DNA from: Xanthobacter dioxanivorans | GTDB taxonomy: Bacteria; Pseudomonadota; Alphaproteobacteria; Rhizobiales; Xanthobacteraceae | Reading direction: 5' to 3' | NCBI RefSeq assembly: GCF_016807805.1 | Contig: NZ_CP063362.1 | Span: 1,911,001-1,975,000, forward strand | Length of the DNA: 64,000 bases | In this document: positions 63,702 to 64,000 of the stretch, piece after piece | Layout of the letters: each line of letters starts with the position of its first letter | How positions within the stretch are numbered: position 1 is the first letter of the stretch | The notes under the pieces: model-generated | The model's database searches: none | The model's input: the letters and a program-made list of their open reading frames with translations, nothing else | Told to the model about the DNA's origin: nothing | Made by a program: the position numbers and the translations under genes

Positions 63702-64000
63702 ATGGTGGGAGATAGGCGGTTCGAGAACAAGGTGGCCCTGGTGACCGGCTCGGCCCAGGGCATCGGCCGCGCCACAGCGGTGCGGCTCGCCCGCGAGGGC
63801 GCCAGGGTGTTCATCGTGGACCGGGCGGCTGATGTGAACGCCGAAGTCGCCGCGGAGATCGAGGCGGCGGGGGGCAGCGCACTGGCCTTCGCGGCGGACC
63901 TGGAGACCCATGCCGGCGCCGAGGCCATGGTGGAGGCCGCGCTCCGGGCCTGCGGACGCATCGACGTCGCCGTGCACAATGTGGGCGGCACCATCTGGTC
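63702..64000 (+). CDS. benD: Benzoate cis-diol dehydrogenase, 5' part only
   Basis: The first 99 codons are visible; the rest is beyond the window. SDR motifs VALVTGSAQGIGRATAV (TGxxxGIG) and VHNVGGTIW are present. The latter (NNVGGTIW in known BenD) is a strong mark of 1,6-dihydroxycyclohexa-2,4-diene-1-carboxylate dehydrogenase, which makes catechol from the benzoate diol. GAGGGAG lies six bases before the ATG; another ATG lies four codons upstream. benABC may follow. Confidence 0.85.
   Translation, partial: MVGDRRFENKVALVTGSAQGIGRATAVRLAREGARVFIVDRAADVNAEVAAEIEAAGGSALAFAADLETHAGAEAMVEAALRACGRIDVAVHNVGGTIW

Overview
The window is high-GC DNA with tightly packed genes and frequent GTG starts. 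It looks like an alphaproteobacterium of the Hyphomicrobiales, and the reductive nicotinate route resembles what is known from Azorhizobium, so Xanthobacteraceae (Azorhizobium, Xanthobacter or Ancylobacter-like) is my best guess. That is inferred from gene content only, since no rRNA or other marker gene is present. All gene names come from reading motifs and recalled family knowledge; no database search was run.

Layout. 1-5.2 kb: an edge-truncated FAD oxidoreductase with a GntR regulator, then a MacA/MacB-like efflux set (adaptor, permease, ATPase). 5.3-5.8 kb: two tiny membrane proteins. 6.3-14.8 kb: sarcosine oxidase soxBDAG followed by serine dehydratase sdaA, with a divergent GlxA/GbdR-type AraC regulator, then the GntR/UTRA gene of the next operon. 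14.9-18.6 kb: an SsuABC-like ABC importer with an MBL-fold hydrolase. 18.9-25 kb: a glycan/lipid-sugar block (GT2, DUF2304, a frameshifted glycosyltransferase, a methyltransferase, a large polytopic protein, an SMR-type protein). 25.3-28.1 kb: an AhpD-like protein, DUF2946, a PCuAC copper chaperone, and a cobalamin riboswitch ahead of a CbiM-like protein.

28.2-48.4 kb is the most notable region, a nicotinate catabolism island. One arm (minus strand) carries 6-hydroxynicotinate reductase, UPF0280, two tandem DUF1185 proteins, a branched-chain-type ABC importer and a MarR regulator. The other arm (plus strand) carries nicotinate hydroxylase NicA/NicB (NicB has three haem motifs), a 7Fe-type ferredoxin, ferredoxin-NADP reductase and enamidase. 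Nicotinamidase lies 3.3 kb further on, beyond a two-component pair. The likely flow is nicotinamide to nicotinate (PncA), to 6-hydroxynicotinate (NicAB, electrons to the cytochrome chain), to tetrahydro-6-oxonicotinate (Hnr, electrons from NADPH through Fpr and ferredoxin), to 2-formylglutarate plus ammonia (enamidase). The Eubacterium-type downstream genes are absent, which makes the DUF1185 pair a candidate for the next step. Four promoters in this island share a 20-bp motif beginning TTCAT.

48.6-57.2 kb: an exported alpha/beta hydrolase, a 41-aa exported peptide, an orphan receiver, an RND efflux pump, and a PAS kinase with a FixJ-type regulator. 57.3-64 kb: a Tat-exported bicupin, then a benzoate/catechol (beta-ketoadipate) cluster: LysR regulator, catB, catA, a benK-type transporter and the start of benD, cut by the window edge.

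Three genes (a glycosyltransferase, enamidase, nicotinamidase) are each broken by what looks like loss of one C in a C run. This common pattern suggests consensus error at least as much as real pseudogenes.
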